DNA from: Burkholderia pseudomultivorans
Lineage (GTDB): Bacteria > Pseudomonadota > Gammaproteobacteria > Burkholderiales > Burkholderiaceae
Reading direction: 5' to 3'
NCBI RefSeq assembly: GCF_902499075.1
Contig: NZ_CABVPP010000047.1
Span: forward strand, 1 to 61,311
Length of the DNA: 61,311 nt
Numbering within the stretch: the first letter of the stretch is position 1; every line of letters starts with the position of its first letter. The translations under genes were made by a program, and so were the position numbers. The notes below the pieces were generated by a model. It saw only the letters and a program-made list of their open reading frames with translations, was not told the DNA's origin and made no database searches. Shown in pieces: positions 8,374 through 17,224 of the stretch.

Positions 8374-9453
8374 ATGTCCGCTCGTCTCCTTTCCACTCCG
8401 TTCGCCGAACGTTTCGGCTTGCGCGTGCCGCTCGTGCAGGCGCCGATGGTCGGCGCGACCACGGCCGCGATGGTCGCCGCCGCGTCGAACGCCGGCGCGC
8501 TCGGCAGCCTCGGCGCCGCCGCGTTCGAGCCCGACCGTCTCGCGACCGAGGTCGCCGCGATTCGCGCGGCGACCGATCGCCCGTTCGCGATCAACCTGTT
8601 CGTGCTGCCCGACGCGACGCCCGATGCGGCGACCGTCGCGCGCGCGCTCGCGGCGATCGACCCGCTGAACGCGACGCTCGGGCTGCCGCCCGGTGTCGCG
8701 CCCGCGCGTTTTGCGCCCGACTTCCGCGCGCAGCTCGACCGGCTCGTGTCGCTGCGCGTGCCGGTCGCGAGCTTCACGTTCGGCGTGCTCGACGCGGCCG
8801 ACGTCGCACGCCTGAAGGCCGCCGGCACCTACGTGATCGGCACCGCGACGCACGTCGCCGAAGGGCTCGCCTGGCAGGCGGCCGGCGCCGACGCGCTGTG
8901 CGCGCAGGGCGCGGAAGCGGGCGGCCATCGCGGCACCTTCATCGGCGCGGCCGACGATGCACTGATCGGCACGCTCGCGCTGGTGCCGCAGCTGGTCGAC
9001 GCGACCGACCTGCCGGTGCTCGCCGCGGGCGGCATCATGGACGGCCGCGGCATCGCGGCCGCGCTCGCGCTCGGCGCGCAGGCCGCGCAGCTCGGCACCG
9101 CGTTCCTGACCTGCGCGGAAAGCGCGATCGCGGCCGACTGGAAGGCGCGGCTGCTCGCGTGCACGGACACGTCGACGCAGGTCACGCGCGCGATCAGCGG
9201 GCGTCATGCGCGCGGCTTGCGCAACACGCTGATGGCGCGCCTCGGCGAGCGCCTGGACGACGTCGCGCCGTATCCGGTGCAGAACGCGCTGACGCAGCCG
9301 CTGCGCCAGGCCGCCGCGCGCGCGAACGACGGCGACTACCTGTCGCTGTGGGCCGGGCAGGGCGCGCCGCTCGCGCGGCGTCGCGGCGATGCGTTGACGA
9401 CCGCGCAGCTGGTCGACGCGCTCGACGCCGAATGGCGCGCGACGGCGGCCTGA
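8374..9453 (+). CDS. NAD(P)H-dependent flavin oxidoreductase / nitronate monooxygenase-like
   Basis: FMN-binding TIM-barrel protein of 359 aa from the nitronate monooxygenase (2-nitropropane dioxygenase) family. Features are VPLVQAPMVGATTAAMVAAASNAG at the start, the GAEAGGHRGTF loop containing the catalytic-type His (about residue 188), and AAGGIMDGRGIAAALALGAQAAQLGTAFL forming the phosphate-binding end. Related proteins detoxify alkyl nitronates; other members are enoyl reductases (FabK). FabK is less likely because the AGGHRGTF loop fits nitronate monooxygenases. Monocistronic by context. Confidence 0.88.
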   Translation: MSARLLSTPFAERFGLRVPLVQAPMVGATTAAMVAAASNAGALGSLGAAAFEPDRLATEVAAIRAATDRPFAINLFVLPDATPDAATVARALAAIDPLNATLGLPPGVAPARFAPDFRAQLDRLVSLRVPVASFTFGVLDAADVARLKAAGTYVIGTATHVAEGLAWQAAGADALCAQGAEAGGHRGTFIGAADDALIGTLALVPQLVDATDLPVLAAGGIMDGRGIAAALALGAQAAQLGTAFLTCAESAIAADWKARLLACTDTSTQVTRAISGRHARGLRNTLMARLGERLDDVAPYPVQNALTQPLRQAAARANDGDYLSLWAGQGAPLARRRGDALTTAQLVDALDAEWRATAA

Positions 9454-9870
9454 ACGCGCGCGTACCGGCGCTGAAACGCGCGTGTTGTCACGCGCGTTTC
9501 ATTCAATGATCCCGCGCACAAAATACCGATTCGAAATGACGCGGGAATGCTTTAAAACCAGCTTTCAAAAAACCGCGAGAAATTAGCGGAAACCCTTATC
9601 CGGCGGGCCTCGCCGCGATTTCCGAGCAGTCATTCGAAAGTGCCCGCATCGGTAGTGTTACCACTACCCCAAAAAAGTCCCACAAATTAATTTGATCACC
9701 TACACTTGCGCGCAAGTACGGGTGCGGCCGTTAAAAGCGGCCGTATTCACGTGCTTGAGGCCAAGTGCATGAACGATGCAACCGGCGAATCGTCCAGTGA
9801 TTGCAAACACAGGGATGGCAGCGGGGCACCGGGCGATGGCGTTTATTGGGACCGAAACTGGAGACTCACA
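9454..9870. promoter_or_regulatory. 417-base leader region of the branched-chain amino acid-binding protein gene
   Basis: Lower GC than its surroundings. It contains three symmetric elements: GGTAGTG/CACTACC arms at 9651-9657 and 9662-9668, the perfect palindrome ACTTGCGCGCAAGT at 9704-9717, and CGGCCG repeated around TTAAAAG at about 9725-9743. These are candidate operators or leader-RNA hairpins for the downstream gene. No protein is supported here; a longer in-frame extension of the next gene into this region lacks any signal-peptide logic. Confidence 0.5.
9473..9500 (+). terminator. Perfect 12-bp hairpin after the flavin oxidoreductase
   Basis: Arms 9473-9484 and 9489-9500 pair perfectly around TTGT. 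It is followed only by ATTCAAT rather than a full T-run, so it may be a weak intrinsic terminator or a 3'-protecting structure. Confidence 0.5.
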
Positions 9871-11013
9871 ATGAATATCAAGATGCAAAAGCTGTTGCCG
9901 ATCACCGCGGCGGCGATGCTGTGCGCCGCAGCTGCAGGCAACGCGTTCGCCGATCAGGTCGTGAAGATCGGCCACGTCGCTCCGTTGACGGGCGGCATTG
10001 CACACCTGGGCAAGGACAACGAAAACGGTGCACGTCTCGCGGTCGAGGAGATCAACGCCAAGGGCCTGACGATCGGCGGCCAGAAGATCACGCTGCAGCT
10101 GGATCCGCAGGATGACGCGGCCGACCCGCGCCAGGCCACGCAGGTCGCGCAGAAGCTGGTCGACGACAAGGTCGTCGCGGTGGTCGGCCACCTGAACTCG
10201 GGCACCTCGATCCCGGCCTCGAAGATCTACAGCGATGCGGGCATCGTGCAGATCTCGCCGTCGGCGACCAACCCGGCCTACACGCAGCAAGGCTTCAAGA
10301 CGACCTACCGCGTCGTTGCGACCGACGCGCAGCAGGGTCCGGCACTCGCGAACTACGCGCATTCGAAGGGCATCAAGAGCGTCGCGGTGGTCGACGATTC
10401 GACCGCGTACGGCCAGGGCCTCGCGAACGAATTCGAGAAGAAGGCGAAGGCGCTCGGCCTGAAGGTGATGTCGCACGACGCGACCAACGACAAGGCGGTC
10501 GACTTCCGCGCGATCCTGACGAAGATCAAGGGCGAGAACCCGGACGCGATCATGTACGGCGGCATGGACGCCACCGGCGGCCCGTTCGCGAAGCAGGCGA
10601 AGCAGCTCGGCCTGCGCGCGAAGATCTTCGCGGGCGACGGCGTGTGCACGGAAAAGCTGGCCGACCTGGCCGGCGACGCGACCGACAACGTCGTGTGCTC
10701 GGAAGCCGGTGCGTCGCTCGAGAAGATGCCGGGCGGCGGCGCGTTCAAGGCCAAGTACGAGAAGCGCTTCGGCCAGCCGATCCAGATCTATGCGCCGTTC
10801 ACGTATGACGCCGTGTACATCATCGTCGACGCGATGAAGCGTGCGAACTCGACCGATCCGGCGAAGATCCTCGCCGCGATGCCGGCGACCAACTACACGG
10901 GCGTGATCGGCACGACGACCTTCGATTCGAAGGGCGACCTGCAGCACGGCGTGATCTCGCTGTACAACTACAAGGGCGGCAAGAAGACGCTGCTCGACGA
11001 AGTGAAGATGTAA
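9871..11013 (+). CDS. Branched-chain amino acid ABC transporter substrate-binding protein (LivK/BraC type)
   Basis: Periplasmic binding protein of 380 aa. A Sec signal peptide (about residues 1-27, ending NAFA) is followed by the family start DQVVKIGHVAPLTGGIAHLGKDNENGARLAVEEIN, and later VVGHLNSGTSIPASKIY and NPAYTQQGFKTTYRV, all typical of Leu/Ile/Val-binding proteins. The ATG at 9871 was chosen because it begins a clean signal peptide. No livHMGF permease genes adjoin, so it is an orphan binding protein that must share a transporter encoded elsewhere. A strong terminator follows. Confidence 0.93.
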   Translation: MNIKMQKLLPITAAAMLCAAAAGNAFADQVVKIGHVAPLTGGIAHLGKDNENGARLAVEEINAKGLTIGGQKITLQLDPQDDAADPRQATQVAQKLVDDKVVAVVGHLNSGTSIPASKIYSDAGIVQISPSATNPAYTQQGFKTTYRVVATDAQQGPALANYAHSKGIKSVAVVDDSTAYGQGLANEFEKKAKALGLKVMSHDATNDKAVDFRAILTKIKGENPDAIMYGGMDATGGPFAKQAKQLGLRAKIFAGDGVCTEKLADLAGDATDNVVCSEAGASLEKMPGGGAFKAKYEKRFGQPIQIYAPFTYDAVYIIVDAMKRANSTDPAKILAAMPATNYTGVIGTTTFDSKGDLQHGVISLYNYKGGKKTLLDEVKM

Positions 11014-11039
11014 TAAGAAGCGGTCGACCGGAGGGGTGG

Positions 11040-11075
11040 AAGCGCGCATGCGGGAACGCATGCGCGCTTTCTTTT
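11040..11075 (+). terminator. Strong rho-independent terminator after the LivK-type gene
   Basis: Perfect 13-bp stem (11040-11052 with 11057-11069), loop GGAA, then TCTTTT. Confidence 0.92.
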
Positions 11076-11142
11076 GGGCGGGCCGATATGCCGGCGCGGC
11101 GCGCTGCGCGAAGCGGCGAACGGCGGCGGTGCCGCAGCGCCG

Positions 11143-12345
11143 TCAGATCTTCAGATGGGCGAGCACCCGCGGCGCGACGGCCGCGACGAGCGCCGCGCAC
11201 AGCGCGACGACCGACAGTCCGAGCGTCAGGTTCGCCGCCTGCGCGACCGCGCCGATCACGACCGGACCGAACAGCAGTCCGAAATACGCGAGCCCCGCCA
11301 CGTGCGCGAGGCCTTCCGCCGCGTGGATGCCCTTCACGCGCGCGGCGGCCGCGAACAGCACCGGCATCATGTTCGCGAGGCCGATGCCCATCAGCGTGAA
11401 GCCGGTCAGCACGACGGCCGGCTGCGGCATCAGCAGCGCACCGACCATGCCCGCGCACGCGAGCGACGCGCTCGCGAACACCAGCTGCGGCGCGCCGAAG
11501 CGCGCACGCACGGCGTCGCCCGCGAAGCGCGCGACCGCCATCCCGCCCGAGAACGCCGCATAGGCGGCGCTCGCGGCCGCGGGGCTGGCCGCGACGACGT
11601 CGCGCATGTAGACGGTCGCCCAGTCGTACATCGCGCCTTCGGCGATCAGTGCGACCAGCGCGATGCCGCCGAGCATCCACAGCGCGGGCGAGCGCCAGCG
11701 GTTGCCGCCGCCGTGCGCGTGTGCGTGATGCGGCACGTGCGGCAGCACGGCCGGGCTCGCGGCGACGAGCACCGCGGCACTCGCGGCCGCCGCGAGCGCG
11801 AGATGCGCGGCCGGCGCCATACCCGCCGACAGCAGCGCACCGCCGGCCGCCGCCCCCGACATCCCGCCGATGCTGAACATCCCGTGCAACGACGACATGA
11901 TCGGCCGGCCGAGCGCGAGCTCGACCGCGCTGGCCTCGGCGTTCATCGCGACGTCGAGCGTCGCCATCGAGAAGCCGAACAGCGCGAGCACCGCGAGCAG
12001 CATCGCGTAGTCGGGCACGACGAGGATCAGCGCCGCGCATGCGGCCATCACGAGGCCGCCGGCGAGGCACGCGGTGCGCGAGCCGACGCGCGCGATCCAG
12101 CGCGCGATCGTCAGCATCGCGGCGATCGAGCCGCCCGCGACCGCGAACAGCGCGATCGACAGCAGCCCCGGGCTCAGCGCGAACTTGTCGCGCACGGTCG
12201 GCACGTGCACGCCCCACGACGCGTACATCATGCCGGCGACGAAGAACAGCGCCATCGTGGCGGTGCGTGCGCGCTGGCGAACCGGCAGGGACAGCCGGCG
12301 ATGCGCGTCGGGCGCAGCGGCGAGATCGGGGGAGGAGTCGGACAC
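11143..12345 (-). CDS. MFS transporter (YbjJ-like)
   Basis: Inner-membrane major facilitator of about 400 aa with 12 predicted helices. Sequence near the start (GMMYASWGVHVPTVRDKFALSP), FGFSMATLDVAMNAEA and SSLHGMFSIGGMSGAAAGG resembles the YbjJ / fucose-permease-like branch. A His-rich loop (HVPHHAHAHGG) lies between the two six-helix halves. The GTG at 12345 gives a short cytoplasmic N-terminus; longer upstream in-frame extensions run into a repetitive non-coding stretch and are unlikely. Substrate unknown. Stands alone between a convergent and a divergent neighbour. Confidence 0.85.
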   Translation of the reverse strand: MSDSSPDLAAAPDAHRRLSLPVRQRARTATMALFFVAGMMYASWGVHVPTVRDKFALSPGLLSIALFAVAGGSIAAMLTIARWIARVGSRTACLAGGLVMAACAALILVVPDYAMLLAVLALFGFSMATLDVAMNAEASAVELALGRPIMSSLHGMFSIGGMSGAAAGGALLSAGMAPAAHLALAAAASAAVLVAASPAVLPHVPHHAHAHGGGNRWRSPALWMLGGIALVALIAEGAMYDWATVYMRDVVAASPAAASAAYAAFSGGMAVARFAGDAVRARFGAPQLVFASASLACAGMVGALLMPQPAVVLTGFTLMGIGLANMMPVLFAAAARVKGIHAAEGLAHVAGLAYFGLLFGPVVIGAVAQAANLTLGLSVVALCAALVAAVAPRVLAHLKI

Positions 12346-12482
12346 GGAAGGCTCGTCAGAAAAAAATGCGCGGGCGCGGGGCGCGCGGCGGATTTGTCCG
12401 ATTCTATCGAACCGCTTACTTGCTTGCCGGGTCGACGAGCGGCGGGGCGATGCGGCGAGCGCGGTGGGCGGCCAGGTGCGCC

Positions 12483-12521
12483 GGGTCGCGTCGCGTCGCG
12501 TCGGGTCGCGTCGCGTCGGGC
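12483..12521. repeat. Tandem GTCGC/GTCGG pentamer repeat
   Basis: About seven to eight consecutive pentamers (GTCGC with two GTCGG variants) in the divergent promoter region between the MFS gene and the HugZ-like gene. Too short and regular for CRISPR; it is a microsatellite. Confidence 0.85.
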
Positions 12522-12628
12522 GGCGCGGCACTCCGGCCGATGTGCGGCACGCGCCTGCGCGAGTAACATCGGTGCGCATGCGGCGTGCCCGGCACGCCGC
12601 CCCGGCCTTTCGATCGCAGGAGTCCCCC

Positions 12629-13288
12629 TTGAACATCGATCCCGCCCTCGCCCTGCACCTGCTGCACCGCTGCGCGCTCGGCACGCTGTCGACCCATTCG
12701 CGCGACCCGCAGGGCTTTCCGTATCCGACGGTCGTGCCGTTCGCGCCCGATGCCGGCCATCGGCCGGTGATTCTCGTGAGCGCGCTCGCCGAGCACACGC
12801 GCAATCTCGTCGCCGATCCGCGCGCGGGCTTCCTGGTCGTCGACGCGCCCGACGGCGACGTGCTGAATGCCGAGCGCGCGACGATGCTCGGCCGCTTCGT
12901 GCCGCTCGGCGACGATCCTCACGTCGCCGCGCGCTACCGGCGCTACGAACCGGACGCGGCGCGCTATCTCGCGCTCGGCGATTTCACGTTCTGGGCGCTC
13001 GAGGTCGAACGGCTGCGCTATATCGGCGGGTTCGGCCGGATGGGCTGGGTCGACGGCGCCGATCTCGACGCGCTGCCGCCGCTCGCGTTCGACGACGAAC
13101 GTGCGCTATGGGACGCGTACGATGCGAGCGCCGCGCGCCGCGACGGGCTCGAACTGCTCGGCGTCGACCGCCACGGCGCCGACTGGCGCCGCGACGGCCG
13201 CCGCGTACGAGTGCCGTTCGACGCGCCGCAGACCGACGTCGGCGCGCTGCGCGAGCGGCTGATCGCGAGCGCGCGGGATGTGGCGTGA
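12629..13288 (+). CDS. HugZ / pyridoxamine 5'-phosphate oxidase-like protein
   Basis: A 219-aa protein with a split-barrel FMN-binding type fold: LLHRCALGTLSTHSRD-PQGFPYPTVVPF at the start, VSALAEHTRNLVADPRAGFLVV in the middle, and a C-terminal part including YIGGFGRMGWVDGADL, which is characteristic of HugZ-like heme-utilisation proteins. Known relatives bind heme or flavin. No heme-uptake genes are adjacent, so a heme oxygenase role is only possible. Start is the TTG at 12629, preceded by AGGAG at suitable spacing; a longer frame upstream would run through the pentamer repeat. Confidence 0.78.
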   Translation: MNIDPALALHLLHRCALGTLSTHSRDPQGFPYPTVVPFAPDAGHRPVILVSALAEHTRNLVADPRAGFLVVDAPDGDVLNAERATMLGRFVPLGDDPHVAARYRRYEPDAARYLALGDFTFWALEVERLRYIGGFGRMGWVDGADLDALPPLAFDDERALWDAYDASAARRDGLELLGVDRHGADWRRDGRRVRVPFDAPQTDVGALRERLIASARDVA

Positions 13289-13646
13289 TGTCGCGGGGTG
13301 CCGGCATGCATGCGTCGAATGCTGCGGGCCATTCGATTTAGTCAACCTGTCGCCGGATGAAAGCTTCGATTTTTTCGCATACAGGGTAATTGCGTATGCT
13401 GATAGGCCTAATGGATGAACGCTAATGTCCTAATCTCTGTGGAAGGACGCAACATTTTTGAGAAAAGGCCGCACCCGGTCAAAATGACGTGTGTGAATTA
13501 CAATGAGTCTCGGGATTTTCATGAATCCCGCTTGTCTCAATTCTTTTTTGTGCTAATCTCTGCCTTCGAAAATCCGAGGCACATATATTTCATGAATGGT
13601 GAGCTGGCTGCAGACCGGCGCCATTGGTCAGATAGAAAGGGAAACT
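13289..13646. other. AT-rich leader region before the H-NS-like gene
   Basis: About 360 bases of clearly lower GC than the flanks. It holds a hairpin CGGGATT/AATCCCG at 13511-13530 followed at some distance by TTCTTTTTTG (terminator-like), and two direct copies of CTAATCTCTG (13430-13439 and 13553-13562). AT-rich promoter DNA is typical for self-regulated H-NS genes. No gene supported; an open frame beginning at 13415 lacks a good start and codon bias. Confidence 0.45.
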
Positions 13647-13940
13647 ATGTCTTCTTACAAGGACCTGCTGGCCCAGCGGGAGAAGCTGGAGAAGCAAATC
13701 GAAGAAGCGAAGGCGCGTGAATACGCCGAAGTGCTGAATGACGTGAAGCAGAAAATCGCCGACTACGGCTTTTCGCCGGTCGAACTCGGCCTTGGCCGTG
13801 CGAAGCCGGGCAAGGTCGGCCGTCCGCGCGCAGGCGTGGCAGCGAAATACCGCGACCCCGAATCGGGTGCAACGTGGTCGGGCCGCGGCAAGCCGCCGCG
13901 CTGGATCGCCGGCAAGAATCGCGAAGAGTTTGCGATTTAA
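13647..13940 (+). CDS. H-NS-like histone-family nucleoid protein
   Basis: Small 97-aa DNA-binding protein. An N-terminal coiled coil (LAQREKLEKQIEEAKAREYAEVLNDVK, residues about 7-33) serves dimerisation. The C-terminal H-NS motif follows the pattern KYRDPESGATWSGRGKPPRWI. The middle is a basic linker with GKVGRPRAG. This matches the short H-NS family abundant in Burkholderia. The ATG at 13647 follows GAAAGGGAAACT. Expected to silence AT-rich DNA, probably including its own AT-rich upstream region. A terminator follows. Confidence 0.93.
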   Translation: MSSYKDLLAQREKLEKQIEEAKAREYAEVLNDVKQKIADYGFSPVELGLGRAKPGKVGRPRAGVAAKYRDPESGATWSGRGKPPRWIAGKNREEFAI

Positions 13941-13968
13941 GTGCCTGTTTAAGTTGTACCGCTCGGAG

Positions 13969-14007
13969 GAGCCGCGTGACCGTTCAGGTACGCGGCTCTT
14001 TTGTTTT
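13969..14007 (+). terminator. Rho-independent terminator after the H-NS-like gene
   Basis: Stem GAGCCGCGT (13969-13977) with ACGCGGCTC (13990-13998), extended past a one-base bulge, followed by TTTTGTTTT. Confidence 0.88.
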
Positions 14008-14199
14008 CGAGATGCAGAAGATGGCGGAGGTGACGGCCGGCACTCAGCCGTTGTCATAAAAGTGTCAGCTTCGAGTGTGAATGAAAATACGAGCCGTTCG
14101 CATAAGCGGTTGATTTAAATGAAAAATTTAGGGTTATCGGGACGTTCGGCCAAGGTGCCTTGATAGAATTCCGTATCCGTTCCGATATCTCATATTTCC

Positions 14200-15348
14200 A
14201 TGTCCACGTTTACCGGCGACGCGCAAAGCGCAGATAAGCACGCGGTCGCACGCAAGAGCACCCTCGTCAGTATCGTGCTGAATGTCGTACTTGCGACATT
14301 TCAGATTGCCGTCGGGGTGATTGCGCATTCGCAGGCATTGATTGCTGACGGCGTGCATTCTATTTCGGATTTGGTCTCCGATTTTGTCGTGCTGGTTGCG
14401 AATCGGCATAGCGGTGCATTGCCGGACGCCGACCATAATTACGGCCACTCCCGCTACGAGACCGTCGCGTCGATGTTTCTCGGCGCGATCCTGATCGCGG
14501 TCGGGATCGGCATGCTGTGGCGGGCCGGCGAGCGCCTCGTGCATCTGGAGGACATTCCGCCCGTGCATTTCTCGGCGCTGCTTGTCGCGGTCACGGTGCT
14601 CGTGTCGAAGGAGGCGCTGTTCCGCTACATGCTGCGCGAAGCGCGGCGCGTGCGCTCGGCGATGCTGGTCGCGAACGCATGGCATGCGCGTTCGGATGCC
14701 GCGTCGTCGCTCGTCGTCGCGATCGGCATCGTCGGCAGCCTCGCGGGCTTCACGCTGCTCGACCCGATCGCGGCCGCGATCGTCGGCTTCATGGTCGCGC
14801 GGATGGGCTGGACCTTCGGCTATGACGCGCTGCAGGACCTGTCCGACCGCGCGCTCGACACGGCCGACACCACCGAGATCCGCGCGCTGCTCGCGGCGAC
14901 GCCCGGCGTGCGCGACGTGCACGACCTGCGCACGCGCAAGATGGGCGACGCCGCGCTCGTCGACGCGCACATCCTGGTCGATCCGATGATCTCGGTATCG
15001 GAAGGCCACTACATCGCGGAAACGGCGCGCGCACGCGTGCTGTCGGACCCGCGCGTGCTCGACGCGCTGATTCACGTCGATCCCGAGAACGATGCGGCGC
15101 GCCGTCCGGCGCTCGCGTTGCCGCCGCGCGGCGAAATCGCGACGCGGATCGAGGCCGCGCTCGCGCAGCGCGGGCTGCGCGCGAGCGCGATCAACCTGCA
15201 TTACCTGAGCACGGGACTCGAGATCGACGTGACGCTCGCGGCCGATTCGGGCGACGCCGCGGCGCTGGCCGGCCGGCTCGACGTCGATGCGCTGAAGCGC
15301 CAGTTCGGTGCGCGCCGGATCGGCTTCACGCGCGCGCTGCCGGCGTGA
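14200..15348 (+). CDS. Cation diffusion facilitator (CDF) metal exporter
   Basis: Inner-membrane divalent-metal/proton antiporter of 382 aa. Six helices with the metal-site motifs ADGVHSISDLVSD (helix 2) and HARSDAASS (helix 5), and YGHSRYET between them, are typical of FieF/MamB-like zinc or iron exporters. The cytoplasmic C-terminal domain (from about residue 205) contains the ferredoxin-like dimer fold and is longer than in E. coli FieF, with an extra region after residue 285. Upstream DNA (14050-14199) is AT-rich. Transcribed away from the lrp-like gene. Confidence 0.9.
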   Translation: MSTFTGDAQSADKHAVARKSTLVSIVLNVVLATFQIAVGVIAHSQALIADGVHSISDLVSDFVVLVANRHSGALPDADHNYGHSRYETVASMFLGAILIAVGIGMLWRAGERLVHLEDIPPVHFSALLVAVTVLVSKEALFRYMLREARRVRSAMLVANAWHARSDAASSLVVAIGIVGSLAGFTLLDPIAAAIVGFMVARMGWTFGYDALQDLSDRALDTADTTEIRALLAATPGVRDVHDLRTRKMGDAALVDAHILVDPMISVSEGHYIAETARARVLSDPRVLDALIHVDPENDAARRPALALPPRGEIATRIEAALAQRGLRASAINLHYLSTGLEIDVTLAADSGDAAALAGRLDVDALKRQFGARRIGFTRALPA

Positions 15349-15372
15349 AACGCCGCGCCCGCGCGCGTCGCG

Positions 15373-15843
15373 TCACAGCGGCAGCTGCGTATCGAACTTG
15401 ATTTCGCGCAGCACGACGCTGGTGCGCACCTGCGACACGGCCGGGATCTTGAAGATGCGTTCGTGCAGGAACACGTCGTAGGCCTTGATGTCGGGCGCGA
15501 CGATCTTGAGGATGTAGTCGGCTTCGCCGGTCGTGCTGTAACACTCGGTGACTTCCGGACAGGTCGAGATCTCGCGCTCGAACTGCTCGACGCCGCCTTC
15601 GTTGTGGCGCGTCAGGTGCACGTGCGCGAGCGCGCACACGTGCAATCCGAGTTTCTCGCGATCGAGCAGCGCGGTATAGCGCTGGATCACGCCCGACTGC
15701 TCCATGTCCTTGATGCGGCGCCAGCACGGCGTGCTCGACAGGCCGACCTGGTCGGAGATTTCCTGGACGGAACGACGCGCGTCGAGCTGCAACAGGCGAA
15801 GGATTTTTTGCGAAAAGGAATCGAGCGTCACCTGCGCCTCCAT
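15373..15843 (-). CDS. Lrp/AsnC family transcriptional regulator
   Basis: A 156-aa regulator with N-terminal helix-turn-helix (LDSFSQKILRLLQLDARRSVQEISDQVGLSSTPCWRRIKDME) and a C-terminal RAM domain with TCPEVTECYSTTGEADYILKIVAPDIKAYDVFL. The ATG at 15843 gives the standard family length; a longer frame upstream overlaps the neighbouring exonuclease-like gene in another frame and is rejected. It is convergent with the CDF gene. Effector and targets unknown. Confidence 0.92.
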   Translation of the reverse strand: MEAQVTLDSFSQKILRLLQLDARRSVQEISDQVGLSSTPCWRRIKDMEQSGVIQRYTALLDREKLGLHVCALAHVHLTRHNEGGVEQFEREISTCPEVTECYSTTGEADYILKIVAPDIKAYDVFLHERIFKIPAVSQVRTSVVLREIKFDTQLPL

Positions 15844-15923
15844 GTGGCAGCCTACAACACGCTGAATGTTAGAGGGCCGGGAAAGGAAAGGCAATCTGAC
15901 GCGCCGCTGCTGAGCGAGATTCG

Positions 15924-16583
15924 CTAATTTGCGCGCGGATCCGTGGGATTTTGTCCCGCGCCCGCCTGTTCCGAACGATCGGTGTCGGACACCGCGAGCC
16001 CCGCCAGCGCGGCTTGCTGCCGCCGCAGGTCCGCCAGCATGTTGCAGAACAGTGCGCCCTGTTCGATCGCGTCGTCGAGCGCGACGTGCGTGTGCGGGTG
16101 ATCGTCGAACCAGTGCTTCGGGAAGCGCGGCTTGATCGCCTTGCGGTACGGCAGGCCCGTCATCGCGAACGCGAGCGTCTTGATGTCGAGTGCCGACCAC
16201 GAGAACGGGCAGCGGCCCGCGAAGCGCATCATGTACCAGAACATGAACGTGAAATCGAAGCCGGCCGGCATCGCAACGAACACCGGCTTGCCGGGCAGCG
16301 CCTCGACCCACTCGACGTACGCGACGAGCGCGGCCTCGGGCGCCTGCAGGTCCTGCCGGCACGCGGCCCATGCTTCGGGCTCGGTCTTCCACCACGCTTC
16401 CTGCACCGGGTGCGCGTGCGCGCCCGGCAGCGTCTCGAGGTTCGCCGAGAAGGTCGCGATCAGCTGCTTGTCCTCGGTATAGGCGGCCGACGCGAAGCTC
16501 AGCATCGAGTGCGGGCCGGGAATCGGGCCGTCCGCCTCGACGTCGGTGCTGACGTAGATTTCCGGGATGGCGGCCTGGTTCAT
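15924..16583 (-). CDS. 3'-5' exonuclease-like (DEDD) protein
   Basis: A 219-aa protein with DEDD-exonuclease traits: [18 protein letters not shown] gives the first D-x-E motif, [13 protein letters not shown] an internal aspartate, and [14 protein letters not shown] the final H-x(4)-D motif. Related proteins are annotated as exonuclease family / DUF5051. Ribonuclease T or DnaQ is less likely by sequence. Its start ATGA at 16583-16580 overlaps the stop of the upstream hydrolase, so the two are translationally coupled. Confidence 0.75.
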   Translation of the reverse strand: MNQAAIPEIYVSTDVEADGPIPGPHSMLSFASAAYTEDKQLIATFSANLETLPGAHAHPVQEAWWKTEPEAWAACRQDLQAPEAALVAYVEWVEALPGKPVFVAMPAGFDFTFMFWYMMRFAGRCPFSWSALDIKTLAFAMTGLPYRKAIKPRFPKHWFDDHPHTHVALDDAIEQGALFCNMLADLRRQQAALAGLAVSDTDRSEQAGAGQNPTDPRAN

Positions 16584-17224
16584 CCGAACACCTTGTCCGA
16601 CACGAACGGGTTCGTGCGGCGCTCGTCGCCGAACGTCGACACGGGGCCGTGACCCGGCACGAACGTGACGTCGTCGCCGAGCGGCCACAGCTTCTCCTTG
16701 ATCGAGCGGACGAGGTCCGCGTGGTTGCCGCGCGGGAAATCGGTGCGGCCGATCGAGCCCGCGAACAGCACGTCGCCGACGATCGCGACGCGGTGCGCGC
16801 GGCTGAAGAACACCACGTGGCCCGGCGTATGGCCCGGGCAGTGATAGACCTCGAGCGTTTCGTCGCCGAACTGCACGGTGTCGCCGTCGTTGAGCCAGCG
16901 ATCCGGCTCGAACGCTTCAGCGGCCGGGAAGCCGAAGCGTTCGCTTTGCATCGGCAGCTTCTCGATCCAGAAGCGCTCGTCTTCCTGCGGGCCCTCGATC
17001 GGCACGCCGTAGTGCGTCGCGAGCGTCTTCGCGCCCGCGCAGTGATCGATGTGCCCGTGCGTGAGCAGCACCTTCTCGACCTGCACGTTCTGTCGCGCGA
17101 TCTCCTGTTCGATCCGTTCGAGATCGCCGCCCGGATCGACGACGGCGGCGCGGCCGGTCTTCTCGCAGACGAGCAGCGAGCAGTTCTGCTGGAACGGCGT
17201 GACCGGGATGAGCGTGACTTTCAT
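16580..17224 (-). CDS. Glyoxalase II-like metallo-beta-lactamase fold hydrolase
   Basis: A 214-aa zinc hydrolase. The metal motif THGHIDH is at about residues 54-60, with [28 protein letters not shown] and [15 protein letters not shown] supplying the other ligands. Closest to YcbL-type proteins, which hydrolyse thioesters such as S-lactoylglutathione weakly; it lacks the long C-terminal substrate-binding domain of true GloB. The ATG at 17224 starts the usual [14 protein letters not shown]. First gene of a two-gene leftward unit with the exonuclease-like gene. Confidence 0.88.
   Translation of the reverse strand: MKVTLIPVTPFQQNCSLLVCEKTGRAAVVDPGGDLERIEQEIARQNVQVEKVLLTHGHIDHCAGAKTLATHYGVPIEGPQEDERFWIEKLPMQSERFGFPAAEAFEPDRWLNDGDTVQFGDETLEVYHCPGHTPGHVVFFSRAHRVAIVGDVLFAGSIGRTDFPRGNHADLVRSIKEKLWPLGDDVTFVPGHGPVSTFGDERRTNPFVSDKVFG

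Noticed and set aside
9706-9870. N-terminal extension of the branched-chain amino acid-binding protein
   Set aside because: The added residues would precede a normal signal peptide; the ATG at 9871 is the sensible start.
12483-12521. GTCGC repeats as a CRISPR array
   Set aside because: Repeat unit is only five bases, there are no spacers and no cas genes in the window.
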